Source: CBDBCU01 sp965242615 (GTDB lineage: Bacteria > Chloroflexota > Dehalococcoidia > Lucifugimonadales > UBA3495). From it: DNA of 64,000 nucleotides. The position numbers and the translations under genes are program-made. Below are positions 42,299 through 50,079 of the stretch, one piece after another. The notes beneath the pieces are model-generated. The model was not told where the DNA came from. It saw only the letters and a program-made list of their open reading frames with translations, and did no database searches. The stretch covers positions 1,922,001-1,986,000 of the forward strand of contig CBDESR010000005.1 in the NCBI GenBank assembly GCA_965242615.1. The letters run 5' to 3'. The first letter of the stretch is position 1; each line of letters opens with the position of its first letter.

Positions 42299-43741
42299 CT
42301 AAACATACACCCCGGTCTCTCCCGGCGGCAAAGTCGGCTGTGGCGAAGGCTGATACACCCCGGCATCATCCGGGAATATCTTGCCCGGATTCAGCCGGTT
42401 CGCCGGGGCAAAGGCCGCCCGCACCCGCCGCATCGCGTCCAAATCCTCCTCAGTGAACACCAGGGGCATAAACTGCTTTTTTTCCAGCCCGATGCCGTGT
42501 TCCCCGCTCAGCGACCCACCTACCGCTACGCAGTATTCCATCAATTCCGCCGCCCCGGCCATAGCCCGCTCCATAACCCCCGGCTCCCGCCCGTCAAAGA
42601 GCATACAAGGATGCAGGTTGCCGTCCCCGGCGTGAAACACATTGGCGATGATGATGCCATACCGTTCGCTGACTTCCGACACCTTCCGCAGCACTTGGGT
42701 CAGCCGGGTGCGCGGCACTACCCCATCCACCAGGTAATAGTTGGGGGCAATGGCGCCAAAGGCTCCGAATGCCGTTTTGCGCCCCAGCCACAGCCGTTCC
42801 CGCTCGGCGGCATCCTCGGCAATCCGCACCTCGGCGGCTCCGGTTTCCCACAACGCCGACTCTACTTCCCGGCTCACCTCGTCCACTTCCTCCCACAATC
42901 CCTCCAGCTCAATCAGCAATACCGCCCCGGCAGACGCCGGGTAGCCGGCGTCTGTTACCTGCTGCACGGCGCGGATGCTCAAAGCGTCAATCATCTCCAA
43001 GGCTGCCGGCAAAATGCCGTGGCCGATAACGGCTGACACCGCGCTGCACGCGGAGTCAATGTCCGGAAAAATGCCCAGGAAAGTCTTGACCGCTTCCGGC
43101 AAAGGTAGCAGCCGCACCGTAATTTTGGTGGCAATGCCGAAAGTCCCTTCGGAGCCGACGAACACGCCGCGCAGGTCATAGCCGGGAACTTCCCGGGCCG
43201 GCCCGCCCAACTGAACCAGCGTACCATCCTCTAACGCCACTTCCATACCCAGGATGTGGTTGGTGGTCGCGCCGTAAGCCAGGCAGTGGGGGCCGCCGGC
43301 ATTTTCCGCAATGTTGCCGCCCAGGCTGCACGCCTTTTGACTGGACGGGTCGGGGGCGTAGCGCATCCCGAACTTGCGGACATAGTTATCCAGGTCGAGG
43401 TTAATTACTCCCGGCTCGATAGTGGCCGCGCGGTTGTCAACATCCACTTCCAGGATGCGGTTCATCCGGGTAAAGGCAATCTGAATCCCGCCCGGCGGGG
43501 CCAAGGCGCCGCCGCTCAACCCGGTGCCGGAACCCCGCCCCACCACCGGAACCCCGGCAGCGTAAGCCAAGGCCAGCGTCCGGCTTACCTCGGCGGCGGT
43601 GGCCGGCAGGACCACCGCCCGCGGCATTGCCCGGTCCACCGAACCGTCATATTCATAAACCAGCAAATCCTCCGGGTGGGCGATGACATACTCCGCCCCC
43701 ACAATGGATTTCAGCCGGTCAATAAACTCCTGCCCGGACAA
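42299..43741 (-). CDS. glcD: glycolate oxidase FAD-linked subunit
   Basis: 480 aa, normal for GlcD. PCMH FAD domain: PEDLLVYEYDGS, PRAVVLPATAAEVSRTLALA, VPVVGRGSGTGLSGGA, DNRAATIEPGVINLDLDNYV, DPSSQKACSLGGNIAENAGG and HCLAYGATTNHILGMEV, YDLRGVFVGSEGTFGIATKI. C-terminal FAD-oxidase part: VFHAGDGNLHPCMLFD and GGSLSGEHGIGLEKKQFM, with the metal/active-site His residues. First gene of the glycolate operon. Oxidises glycolate (or D-lactate, which the family also takes) to glyoxylate. Confidence 0.95.
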   Translation of the reverse strand: MSGQEFIDRLKSIVGAEYVIAHPEDLLVYEYDGSVDRAMPRAVVLPATAAEVSRTLALAYAAGVPVVGRGSGTGLSGGALAPPGGIQIAFTRMNRILEVDVDNRAATIEPGVINLDLDNYVRKFGMRYAPDPSSQKACSLGGNIAENAGGPHCLAYGATTNHILGMEVALEDGTLVQLGGPAREVPGYDLRGVFVGSEGTFGIATKITVRLLPLPEAVKTFLGIFPDIDSACSAVSAVIGHGILPAALEMIDALSIRAVQQVTDAGYPASAGAVLLIELEGLWEEVDEVSREVESALWETGAAEVRIAEDAAERERLWLGRKTAFGAFGAIAPNYYLVDGVVPRTRLTQVLRKVSEVSERYGIIIANVFHAGDGNLHPCMLFDGREPGVMERAMAGAAELMEYCVAVGGSLSGEHGIGLEKKQFMPLVFTEEDLDAMRRVRAAFAPANRLNPGKIFPDDAGVYQPSPQPTLPPGETGVYV

Positions 43742-43844
43742 CCCCAGCCTCCAACCCGGTGTATTTACGCCCTACCCGCATCCGCCGGGCGCACAGGGAT
43801 GATAAAGCAAAAGCCCACCACTGGCAAGAACAGAGCGAGCCCGC

Positions 43845-43850
43845 TATAAT
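43845..43850 (+). promoter_or_regulatory. -10 element (TATAAT) before the antitoxin gene
   Basis: Perfect TATAAT 27 bases before the ATG at 43878, with an AGGAG site between. The -35 position (about 43822) reads TGGCAA, weak. Confidence 0.55.
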
Positions 43851-43877
43851 AGGGAAAAACCAGGCAGGAGAATTGAG

Positions 43878-44114
43878 ATGGAAACTGTCCCGATAACTAT
43901 CGAAGTGGATGCGGAGGCCGCCAAGGTTTACGCGGCCGCTACCCCGGAGGAACAGTGGAAAATCCAACTGCTGCTGAGCCTGCGGCTACAAGACATCACT
44001 GCCGTGCCGGCCCGGCCGCTTCGGGAAGTAATTGACGAAATCAGCCAGCGGGCGGCGGAACGAGGGTTGACCCCGGAGATTCTGGAGTCCATTTTGCGGG
44101 GTGAGGATGAGTAA
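43878..44114 (+). CDS. antitoxin-like small protein beside a broken PIN toxin
   Basis: 78 aa: VPITIEVDAEAAKVYAAATP, EEQWKIQLLLSLRLQDI, RPLREVIDEISQRAAERGLT and LESILRGEDE end. This matches the style of helical antitoxins that precede COG1569-type PIN toxins; the SILRGE(D)E ending with ATGA-type overlap to the next gene is characteristic. Here the downstream toxin survives only as a C-terminal fragment, so the antitoxin is an orphan. AGGAG site before ATG. Could still regulate its own promoter. Confidence 0.7.
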   Translation: METVPITIEVDAEAAKVYAAATPEEQWKIQLLLSLRLQDITAVPARPLREVIDEISQRAAERGLTPEILESILRGEDE

Positions 44115-44230
44115 TCTGAGGCAACGCTACCCATATCATCACCGGCGACAATGATTTGCTGGACTTGCATCCCTTCCGCAACATTCCCATCCTGACCCCG
44201 GCGGTTTTTCTGGAGCGGCAAAGGTGCCCC
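44107..44230 (+). pseudogene. PIN-domain toxin remnant (C-terminal fragment)
   Basis: An ATG at 44107 overlaps the antitoxin end as a coupled toxin start would, but its frame stops after 16 codons. In the next frame, from 44120, the DNA reads GNATHIITGDNDLLDLHPFR and then NIPILTPAVFLE, the exact C-terminal pattern of COG1569 PIN toxins (TGDKDLL...F...I.TP..FL). About 100 N-terminal residues, with the first catalytic Asp, are missing. So the toxin was removed by deletion. Confidence 0.8.
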
Positions 44231-44259
44231 CGGTTTTTTGGAAATACGGATGAGCTGGC

Positions 44260-45474
44260 TCATCCTGACGGGTACTTGGCAACAGCTCCAAAATCCAGCT
44301 CTATCACCGGGTCAAAGCCGAGTCCCTTTTGGCTGAAACGGATAAACCCCGCTTCGGACAGCCTTATCAACTCCCGGACAAAGGTGCGGTGGCTTACCCG
44401 TTGGTAAGTCCCCCGGACATACTGCGATTCCAACAACGCGGAGAGGGTAATCTGCCGGGAGGCGACTTCCGAAAAGGGATCGAGTGGTTCGGTCTCCGTC
44501 AGCAGAAAAGTTAACAGTCCGTACTCCCGGTCGTTTAACACCTTACGCCGGGCGCTCAAACGGGAGCGGCGGCACCCTTCGAGCATTTGGCGGTACAAAG
44601 TTCGGTTAAACTTGTTCTTAACGAAACTGTTTATTCCGCTCAGTTCCTCGGCAAACCCCTTTACGCCGAAACTGATAAAGGGCAGCAGGTCAAAGGGTTT
44701 TCCTTGCCGGCACCTTTGCAGCAGCCGCTTGTATTCAGTCTCGTTCCGGTAAAAGTAGTTGGACAGGCCGTAAAAACCATGCACGTTATACTCGCTCTGA
44801 AAGAGTATGCCGGCTTCCAGCAGCCGGGAAACCCGCCCATTGCCATCTCCAAAAGGATGAATTGTTACCAGAAAGAAATGCGCCAGTAACGCTTTAACTA
44901 CCGGGTGGTTTTCCCGAAACCGGCGGGAGTTGATGAAGCCGTCGAATCTTTCCATCAACTCGCCCAGAGTTTCGTGGGGCGCGCCACTATGGACGCCGCC
45001 CATAGCGGGAGAACCGACGGTTACCGGATAGGCGCGTAACTGGCCGGGAGTGTTATGTCCTTCGTCGGAACCTTGGGTTACTATCCGGTGCATCGTTAGC
45101 AAGTCAGACAAGTCCGCCGGAGCAGTCCCCGGCGCAAAGCGCCGTCTGACCCATTCCTGGGCCTGCGCCGAGTTGCGTACTTGCAACTGCTCCCGGGACA
45201 ATTGCCCGGCCGCGGCCGGAAAGTCTGATTGTTCCACCAAATCGATTTGCCGCGCAACTTCCGCCTCGGAAAGAGGATTGCCCTCAATAGCGGTGGTGCC
45301 ATGCACCACCCGGACCCGGTTCAGACGATTCAATTGACCGCTCCATTCCGGGGGCAGTACCAGGTTCAACGCCGCCAACTTGTAACCCTCAACGGCAATC
45401 AAATCGGCGGACAATGCCCGCTCATCCAGGACATAGTCAAAGGCAAAACCTTCCCAGAAATCCTTGGCGTTCAT
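44260..45474 (-). CDS. Fic family protein (AMP-transferase)
   Basis: 404 aa. Fic active site HPFGDGNGR at residues 206-214 is fully canonical (catalytic His206), so AMP transfer from ATP to a target hydroxyl is expected. An inhibitory helix motif TTAIEG (Thr60, Glu64, Gly65) lies N-terminal, giving a class II, self-inhibited enzyme. C-terminal 100 residues (DREYGLLTFLLTETEPLDPF onward, then FVRELIRLSEAGFIRF) form a winged helix, as in many DUF4172/Fic regulators that bind their own promoter. The 3' end abuts the PIN toxin remnant. Upstream DNA carries repeated GTCAAA sites. Confidence 0.93.
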   Translation of the reverse strand: MNAKDFWEGFAFDYVLDERALSADLIAVEGYKLAALNLVLPPEWSGQLNRLNRVRVVHGTTAIEGNPLSEAEVARQIDLVEQSDFPAAAGQLSREQLQVRNSAQAQEWVRRRFAPGTAPADLSDLLTMHRIVTQGSDEGHNTPGQLRAYPVTVGSPAMGGVHSGAPHETLGELMERFDGFINSRRFRENHPVVKALLAHFFLVTIHPFGDGNGRVSRLLEAGILFQSEYNVHGFYGLSNYFYRNETEYKRLLQRCRQGKPFDLLPFISFGVKGFAEELSGINSFVKNKFNRTLYRQMLEGCRRSRLSARRKVLNDREYGLLTFLLTETEPLDPFSEVASRQITLSALLESQYVRGTYQRVSHRTFVRELIRLSEAGFIRFSQKGLGFDPVIELDFGAVAKYPSG

Positions 45475-45500
45475 TAGCGCAACTTCCCTTGAGCCGGTTC

Positions 45501-45611
45501 TTTGACCCGCTGTTTGACACCTTATTTGACATTATTATTTATACTTGCCAATGTCAATAAACAGATAGGATTTCCGGCACTGCCGATTTCTTATTTGGCA
45601 CACTGTTTGAC
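45501..45611 (-). promoter_or_regulatory. array of 12-base-spaced GTCAAA sites in the fic promoter region
   Basis: On the minus strand GTCAAA recurs at exact 12-base steps: plus coordinates 45501-45506, 45513-45518, 45525-45530, and again 45594-45599 (GCCAAA) and 45606-45611. Each is followed by N-A in a 12-mer (GTCAAAtAaggt, GTCAAAcAgcgg, GTCAAAcAgtgt). Between the groups an 8-bp inverted pair TTGACATT/AATGTCAA frames a likely -35 (TTGACA) of the fic promoter. Looks like an iterated operator. Confidence 0.7.
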
Positions 45612-45752
45612 GCTAGTTTTCCCATCTTGATGCCCGGTTTCCCTCCGGCGGCCGCCGAGAATACCCCATCCCCCGCCAATTTATGGTATATTACCCCCAA
45701 AGCAATCCTGCGGCCGTTGGCGGCCCACTATACTGAACCGGGAGGATTAGCC

Positions 45753-46415
45753 TTGACGCTGGCATTTCTGGGCGGTACCGGGCCCGAGGGCAAGGGCTTG
45801 GCTTTGCGCTTGGCTCTGGCCGGAGCGGATGTTGTTATCGGCTCCCGGGAGGCGGCGCGGGCGGAGACCGCCGCCGCTGAACTGTCCGAAATGGTTGCCG
45901 CCGCCCCGGCCGCCGGCCGCATCGCCGGCGGCGACAACCGGGACGCCGCCGCGCAAGCCGGCACCGCCTTTCTCACCGTCCCTTACGCCGCCCAGCGTCC
46001 CTTGCTGGAGCAGTTGGCGCCGTCCCTGGCCGGCAAGGTGGTGGTCAATGTCATTGCACCGATGCGTTTCGAGCGCGGCGTTGGCGCTGTTGTCGTGCCG
46101 GTGGACGCTGGATCCGCCGCTCAGGAGTCCCAGCTGTTGATACCTGATTCCCAAGTAGCCGCCGCCTTTCAGAATGTCAGCGCCGAGGAATTGCTGGAAC
46201 CGGCCCGGATAATGGACGGGGATGTAATCGTCTGTTCCGACCACCCGGCGGCCAAGCGTCAAGTAATGGAATTGACCGAAAAAATCCCCGACTTGCGCCC
46301 GGTGGATGGCGGCGGATTGGCTAATGCCAAATATGTCGAGCAGATTACCCCCCTGCTGGTCAACATCAACCGCATCTATAAAATCCACGCCGGCATCCGT
46401 ATTGTCGGCTTATAA
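45753..46415 (+). CDS. npdG: F420-dependent NADP reductase (NADPH:F420 oxidoreductase)
   Basis: 220 aa from TTG 45753 with GGAGGA 7 bases upstream. Rossmann start TLAFLGGTGPEGKGLALRLA (NADP-binding GGTGxxG), VVIGSREAARAE (Ser/Arg for the NADP phosphate), AFLTVPYAAQRPLLEQL, GKVVVNVIAPM, and VDGGGLANAKYVEQITPLLV. This is the Fno/NpdG pattern, which exchanges hydride between NADPH and coenzyme F420, implying that the organism uses F420. No F420 synthesis genes are in the window. Confidence 0.9.
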   Translation: MTLAFLGGTGPEGKGLALRLALAGADVVIGSREAARAETAAAELSEMVAAAPAAGRIAGGDNRDAAAQAGTAFLTVPYAAQRPLLEQLAPSLAGKVVVNVIAPMRFERGVGAVVVPVDAGSAAQESQLLIPDSQVAAAFQNVSAEELLEPARIMDGDVIVCSDHPAAKRQVMELTEKIPDLRPVDGGGLANAKYVEQITPLLVNINRIYKIHAGIRIVGL

Positions 46416-46510
46416 GAGAAATGAACCGTTGACGGAGCTGGTTGGAGACAGGAATACAGGTACCCGGCACACTGGATTTGCCGAAAGCTATTCTCTTGAC
46501 GGGAGAATGT

Positions 46511-46516
46511 TATAAT
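46511..46516 (+). promoter_or_regulatory. extended -10 promoter (TGTTATAAT) before the zinc ribbon-PH-SHOCT gene
   Basis: TATAAT at 46511-46516 preceded by TGT, an extended -10; 45 bases before the ATG at 46562. No good -35. Confidence 0.6.
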
Positions 46517-46561
46517 CGGGGCGTCCAAGCATCCCTCCAATACGCTCCTAGGGAGAATAGT

Positions 46562-47206
46562 ATGTCCCAAGGGACTTTCTGCGCCAATTGCTCCAAGTTA
46601 ATGAGCGGAGACCAGAAGTTTTGTACGGTGTGTAGCAGTCCTCCCTACGTCCCGTCCAAGGCTCTGCGTATTGAGCGCGCCATTCGCAACATCGACTCCC
46701 TTCCCAAAAGCCGGCTTTTCAGCCCCAAGGAGATACAGGAACTTCCTGACCTCCTCTGGGATGACGAACTGCCGGAGCAGTGTGTCACCGGTAATTATCA
46801 CGCCAACTCTGGTATTCTGGTTGCCACTGATCGGCGAATGCTTTTCGTGGGCAAGGGGTTGCTGGGACAGCTGAAAGTGGAGGATTTCCCTTACGATAAG
46901 ATTTCCTCTCTGGAGTCTAATCGAGGAATCTTGGCGGGAAGCATAGGCATACATATTTCCGGCAACTGGGAATGTATCGACCGCATCCCCAAGGGGCAGG
47001 TTGACGCGTTTGTCGCCGCTCAACGCAAAAAGGTAGCCTTATGGAAAAACAAGGCGGAAATCCCCCCGCAGACCTCTCACCAGTCCACTTCCTCGAAGGG
47101 GTCTGTAATAGACGAGCTGGAGGGGTTGGGCAAACTCCACCAGCAGGGTATCTTGACTCAAGACGAGTTCGAGCAAGCCAAAGCTCGCCTACTCAGAAGT
47201 ATTTAA
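46562..47206 (+). CDS. zinc ribbon, PH-like and SHOCT domain protein
   Basis: 214 aa from ATG 46562 (GGGAG site upstream); earlier in-frame codons overlap the promoter. N-terminal zinc ribbon with Cys7, Cys10, Cys21 and Cys24 (CANC, CTVC). Middle part, about 75-160, reads as a bacterial PH domain: GNYHANSGILVATDRRMLFV, FPYDKISSLESNRG. C-terminal SHOCT motif: LEGLGKLHQQGILTQDEFEQ and AKARLL. Such proteins are thought to sit at membranes or nucleic acids; function unknown. Composition is less GC-rich than the neighbours. Confidence 0.85.
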   Translation: MSQGTFCANCSKLMSGDQKFCTVCSSPPYVPSKALRIERAIRNIDSLPKSRLFSPKEIQELPDLLWDDELPEQCVTGNYHANSGILVATDRRMLFVGKGLLGQLKVEDFPYDKISSLESNRGILAGSIGIHISGNWECIDRIPKGQVDAFVAAQRKKVALWKNKAEIPPQTSHQSTSSKGSVIDELEGLGKLHQQGILTQDEFEQAKARLLRSI

Positions 47207-47292
47207 GTGGTGGTGGTGTTTCCCGGCCCATTTGATTATCGGCGGAAACATAAACAACCACCAGAGCCAAACTGGCCAAAGGAGATGACGCT

Positions 47293-47817
47293 ATGCCCCG
47301 CGGAACCTTGAACCTGCAAAACCCCGCTGACCTGCAAGCCGTCAATGGCGTGTGGCGGTATGCCCCCGGCTTGGTGCCGGGCGAACCTAACGAAGGGCTG
47401 GTTTCCCAACTGGAAGGCAGCCCGGCCCGCTTGACCGACTATGACGACTCCGCTTGGGAAATCTGCAACGACCTGACCGAATGGCATTCCTACGGCTTTA
47501 CCTTTGCTTGGTACCGTATCCGGGTTACGCTGCCGGAGACGGTAGATGGCCGGGAACTCGCCGGTTCCCGCTGCATCTTTGAGACCTGCATCGACGACTA
47601 CGGGGAGCTGTGGATTGACGGGGAGTGCAATCGCGACCGCGGCGCGGTGCAGGGTTTCAATGTGCCGCAGCGGGTGGTCATCAGTACCGAACCCAAGCCC
47701 GGCGACCAGCACACCATCGCCCTGTTGGCGATGAATGGCCCCATCGGCGCGCCCGGCGGCGCGGTGTTCGTCCGCTACGCTACCTTGGCTTTCGAGTGGC
47801 GTACCCCCGGCTACTAG
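47293..47817 (+). CDS. hypothetical beta-sandwich protein (galactose-binding-like)
   Basis: 174 aa. Segments YDDSAWEICNDLTEWHSYGF, AWYRIRVTLPE, CIFETCIDDYGELWIDGEC and HTIALLAMNGPIG match the jelly-roll of glycoside hydrolase family 2 sugar-binding domains: damaged-by-length only, since the whole protein is a single such domain. No signal peptide. GGAGATGACGCT precedes ATG. Perhaps binds a ligand; no enzyme domain attached. Next gene starts 69 bases later on the same strand. Confidence 0.7.
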   Translation: MPRGTLNLQNPADLQAVNGVWRYAPGLVPGEPNEGLVSQLEGSPARLTDYDDSAWEICNDLTEWHSYGFTFAWYRIRVTLPETVDGRELAGSRCIFETCIDDYGELWIDGECNRDRGAVQGFNVPQRVVISTEPKPGDQHTIALLAMNGPIGAPGGAVFVRYATLAFEWRTPGY

Positions 47818-47886
47818 CCGGCGCCACAATGGCGGCTGAATTACTGCCACCCGATCAAAAAAACCGTAACCAGTGAGGTGTCTAAT

Positions 47887-48522
47887 ATGCCCCTGACCGC
47901 CGAAAAGTTCGCCCAGGGTATGACCACCCGGGAATACATCGATGGCTGCATCAAGGTCAACAAGCAGCCCTTCATTGACATCTATGAGGGCGTAGCGGTG
48001 CCGGCCGATACCCTGGCTTGGTTTGACGCCTTGCCGGAGCCGCTGAATCTGGCGGTCTTTACTTCGGACTGGTGCGGCGATGCCCTCAGCACTACCCCGG
48101 CTATCCTGCGCTTGGCCGACCGCGCTGACAATCTGCGGCTGCAAGTGTTCAACCGGGACGATGAACTGGAATTGACCAACAGCTTTCTCCCGGAAAACCG
48201 CGCCGGCACGGTGCCGGTGTTCGTCGCCTTGGATGGCAATATGGGGGAAGTGGCCCGCTTTATCGAAACCGCCCGCTCCCTGGTGCCGCAGATTGACGCG
48301 ATGGATGAAGCCATTGCTGCGGAAGTGGCGGCTGCCGGAACCCCGGAATCGGAAGCCCGCGCCGCCGGCCGCGGCAAGCGCACCGCCTACCGGGTGGACA
48401 AAGCCCAAGAATGGGGCGAAGTCATCATCCGGGAGTTTCAGCAAGTAGTGGCTGACGGCTTGGACTTGCCCCAGGCGCAACGGCCGGCCGAGGGCGGAAC
48501 CCAATGGCCGCCGGCGGATTAG
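47887..48522 (+). CDS. thioredoxin-like fold protein
   Basis: 211 aa from ATG 47887 (GAGGTG site at the alternative GTG 47878). Residues 55-70 read LAVFTSDWCGDALSTTP: the thioredoxin active site position, but the CxxC is reduced to Cys63-Gly-Asp-Ala66, so the resolving Cys is missing. NLRLQVFNRDDE and TVPVFVALDGN with the cis-Pro complete the fold. Similar proteins are annotated as thioredoxin family, general stress related. With one Cys it may act as a monothiol reductase or have lost redox work. Confidence 0.8.
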   Translation: MPLTAEKFAQGMTTREYIDGCIKVNKQPFIDIYEGVAVPADTLAWFDALPEPLNLAVFTSDWCGDALSTTPAILRLADRADNLRLQVFNRDDELELTNSFLPENRAGTVPVFVALDGNMGEVARFIETARSLVPQIDAMDEAIAAEVAAAGTPESEARAAGRGKRTAYRVDKAQEWGEVIIREFQQVVADGLDLPQAQRPAEGGTQWPPAD

Positions 48523-48580
48523 CCGCTGCGGTTCGCCGGATAATCAGCCCGGAAATTAAGGGATTAGACGGAGTTTGACC

Positions 48581-49048
48581 TTGCAACACTTGAACTTTGG
48601 CTGGGTGCTGGAGGGCTGCCTGGCCGGCGCTATGGGGCCGACGAGCCGCCGCGACCTGATTTTTTTCAGTCAGCAGGACATCCGGGCCGTGCTGCGGATG
48701 GAAGAAAATACCATCTCCGCCGAGCTGTGGAATATGTATGACCTCTATGAGCCGGTGCCGGACTTTTCCGCTCCGACCCTGGAGCAGATTGACCGGATGT
48801 CCCGCTGGATTGAGGACCAGATTGAGAATTGGGAGCGGCCGGTGGTGGTTACTTGCCACGCCGGTATCGGCCGCACTGGCACCGTCCTGGCTTGCTACCT
48901 GGTTTATACCGGCTACGCTCCGCAAACCGCCATTACAATGGTGCGGGAACTGCGCCCCCGTTCCATCCAGACCCGGGAGCAGGAGCAAGCCGTGTATGAC
49001 TACGCCGAACACCGCAGAATCGGCGGCGGCCCTATAACCGGCCGGTAG
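48581..49048 (+). CDS. dual-specificity / tyrosine phosphatase family protein
   Basis: 155 aa. Catalytic loop CHAGIGRTG at residues 92-100 (Cys92, Arg98) with a likely general acid Asp61 in VPDFSAP. RPRSIQTREQEQAVYDY is the usual closing helix. A TTG at 48581 is preferred because GGAG lies 7 bases upstream, while the TTG two codons earlier is too close to that site. Acts on phosphotyrosine/serine or on phospholipids; target unknown. Lies 58 bases after the thioredoxin-like gene. Confidence 0.88.
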   Translation: MQHLNFGWVLEGCLAGAMGPTSRRDLIFFSQQDIRAVLRMEENTISAELWNMYDLYEPVPDFSAPTLEQIDRMSRWIEDQIENWERPVVVTCHAGIGRTGTVLACYLVYTGYAPQTAITMVRELRPRSIQTREQEQAVYDYAEHRRIGGGPITGR

Positions 49049-49093
49049 GCTATTCGGGCCGTGGCGCGTTGGCGGAGCCGCCCGGTTCGCCGC

Positions 49094-49279
49094 CTATGCC
49101 GCCAGCCGGTAGCCGCCATCCTTATCCACCGTTGCCGGCAACGGCGCGGCCGCCAGTTCCACAATCCGCCCGCATTGCAGGCACTTGCGAAACGGCCCGT
49201 AGGCGTCCCATTCCAAATACATATCCCCTTGACACTTGGCGCAAGCCTTGAAGTAAAACCTGGTTTTGAGTTCTCGCAT
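49094..49279 (-). CDS. 61-aa zinc-ribbon protein
   Basis: MRELKTRFYFKACAKCQGDM then YLEWDAYGPFRKCLQCGRIV: two CxxC pairs (Cys13/16, Cys33/36) with a WD-YG link, a small zinc ribbon. AGGAGG lies 9-10 bases before ATG. No family name. Opposite strand to its neighbours, so separately transcribed. Confidence 0.72.
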   Translation of the reverse strand: MRELKTRFYFKACAKCQGDMYLEWDAYGPFRKCLQCGRIVELAAAPLPATVDKDGGYRLAA

Positions 49280-49490
49280 AATTCCGACTTATCCTCCTTT
49301 GTGGGTTGCTGTCCCGGTAAATGCCGGGAGCTATGCCAATCAGGGTAAGGGCTAATTGTGCGGAAATTGTGAAGGAAATCTTTGCTATAGTGCGGCTTTC
49401 TACGCCGCCGGTTTATAAGGCGTATTTAGGTAAATACGCCTTGCCCGACCCGGCGGCCGCTCGAAATCCGCGTCAGGAGTTAATCCAGAG

Positions 49491-49988
49491 ATGCCCGAAA
49501 CTGCGCCAATGCCAACCCCGGTAGCCATTCCCCGGGAACTGCTGGAGCTGGTCTATAAAGAGGCGCGGCGGTGTTTTCCTGCCGAATGTTGCGGCTGGCT
49601 CTCCGGGCATCGGGATGGCGGCGCGGCGGACGCCATCCGCCCTTGCGTCAATATGCAGGATGGCGGGCAACATCCTACGGCCGCCGACCGCACTGCCGAA
49701 ACGGCCTATGTGCTGTCCGGGCCGGATTTGCTGGCGTTGAACCGGGGCTTGGATGATGCGGCGCCGCCGCTGGTTATTTACCATTCCCATCCCAATGGCC
49801 GCGCCTACTTTTCCGACACTGACCGGACCGTGGCCGCCAGCCCTTGGGGTGACGGCCCGGCTTACCCCGTGCAGCAACTGGTGGTAGGCATCGACCGGCA
49901 GCGGGTGGTCGAGGCGGCGCTGTTTGCCTGGTCGGATGCGGCCGGCGGCTTTGTGGGAATAGCCCGGTTTGCGGGGGCTGCGGTGTAA
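49491..49988 (+). CDS. JAMM/Mov34 metallopeptidase (M67 family)
   Basis: 165 aa. JAMM zinc site: Glu32 in PAECCGWLSG, His98 and His100 in YHSHPNGRAYFS, Ser108 and Asp111 in SDTD. All catalytic residues are present. Bacterial M67 enzymes cut ubiquitin-like or sulfur-carrier proteins (for instance trimming ThiS/MoaD-like tails) or cysteine-adducts in cysteine synthesis. No E1-like or carrier gene is next to it, so the partner is unknown. ATG preceded by AGGAG further upstream. Ends just before repeat copy B. Confidence 0.9.
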   Translation: MPETAPMPTPVAIPRELLELVYKEARRCFPAECCGWLSGHRDGGAADAIRPCVNMQDGGQHPTAADRTAETAYVLSGPDLLALNRGLDDAAPPLVIYHSHPNGRAYFSDTDRTVAASPWGDGPAYPVQQLVVGIDRQRVVEAALFAWSDAAGGFVGIARFAGAAV

Positions 49989-50014
49989 GCGGCGGGAAGG
50001 GACACGACTTAAAA

Positions 50015-50050
50015 AAACCGTCATTCCCGCGCCAACGGGAATGACGGTTT
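50015..50050. repeat. CGTCATTCCC palindromic repeat, copy B (single hairpin)
   Basis: AAACCGTCATTCCCG at 50015-50029 and its exact complement at 50036-50050, loop CGCCAA: a 15-bp perfect stem. Between convergent genes, where it could also end transcription. Corresponds to half of copy C. Confidence 0.9.
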
Positions 50051-50079
50051 CAGGGCGCAGAGAAAATCCCCCGCTACAT

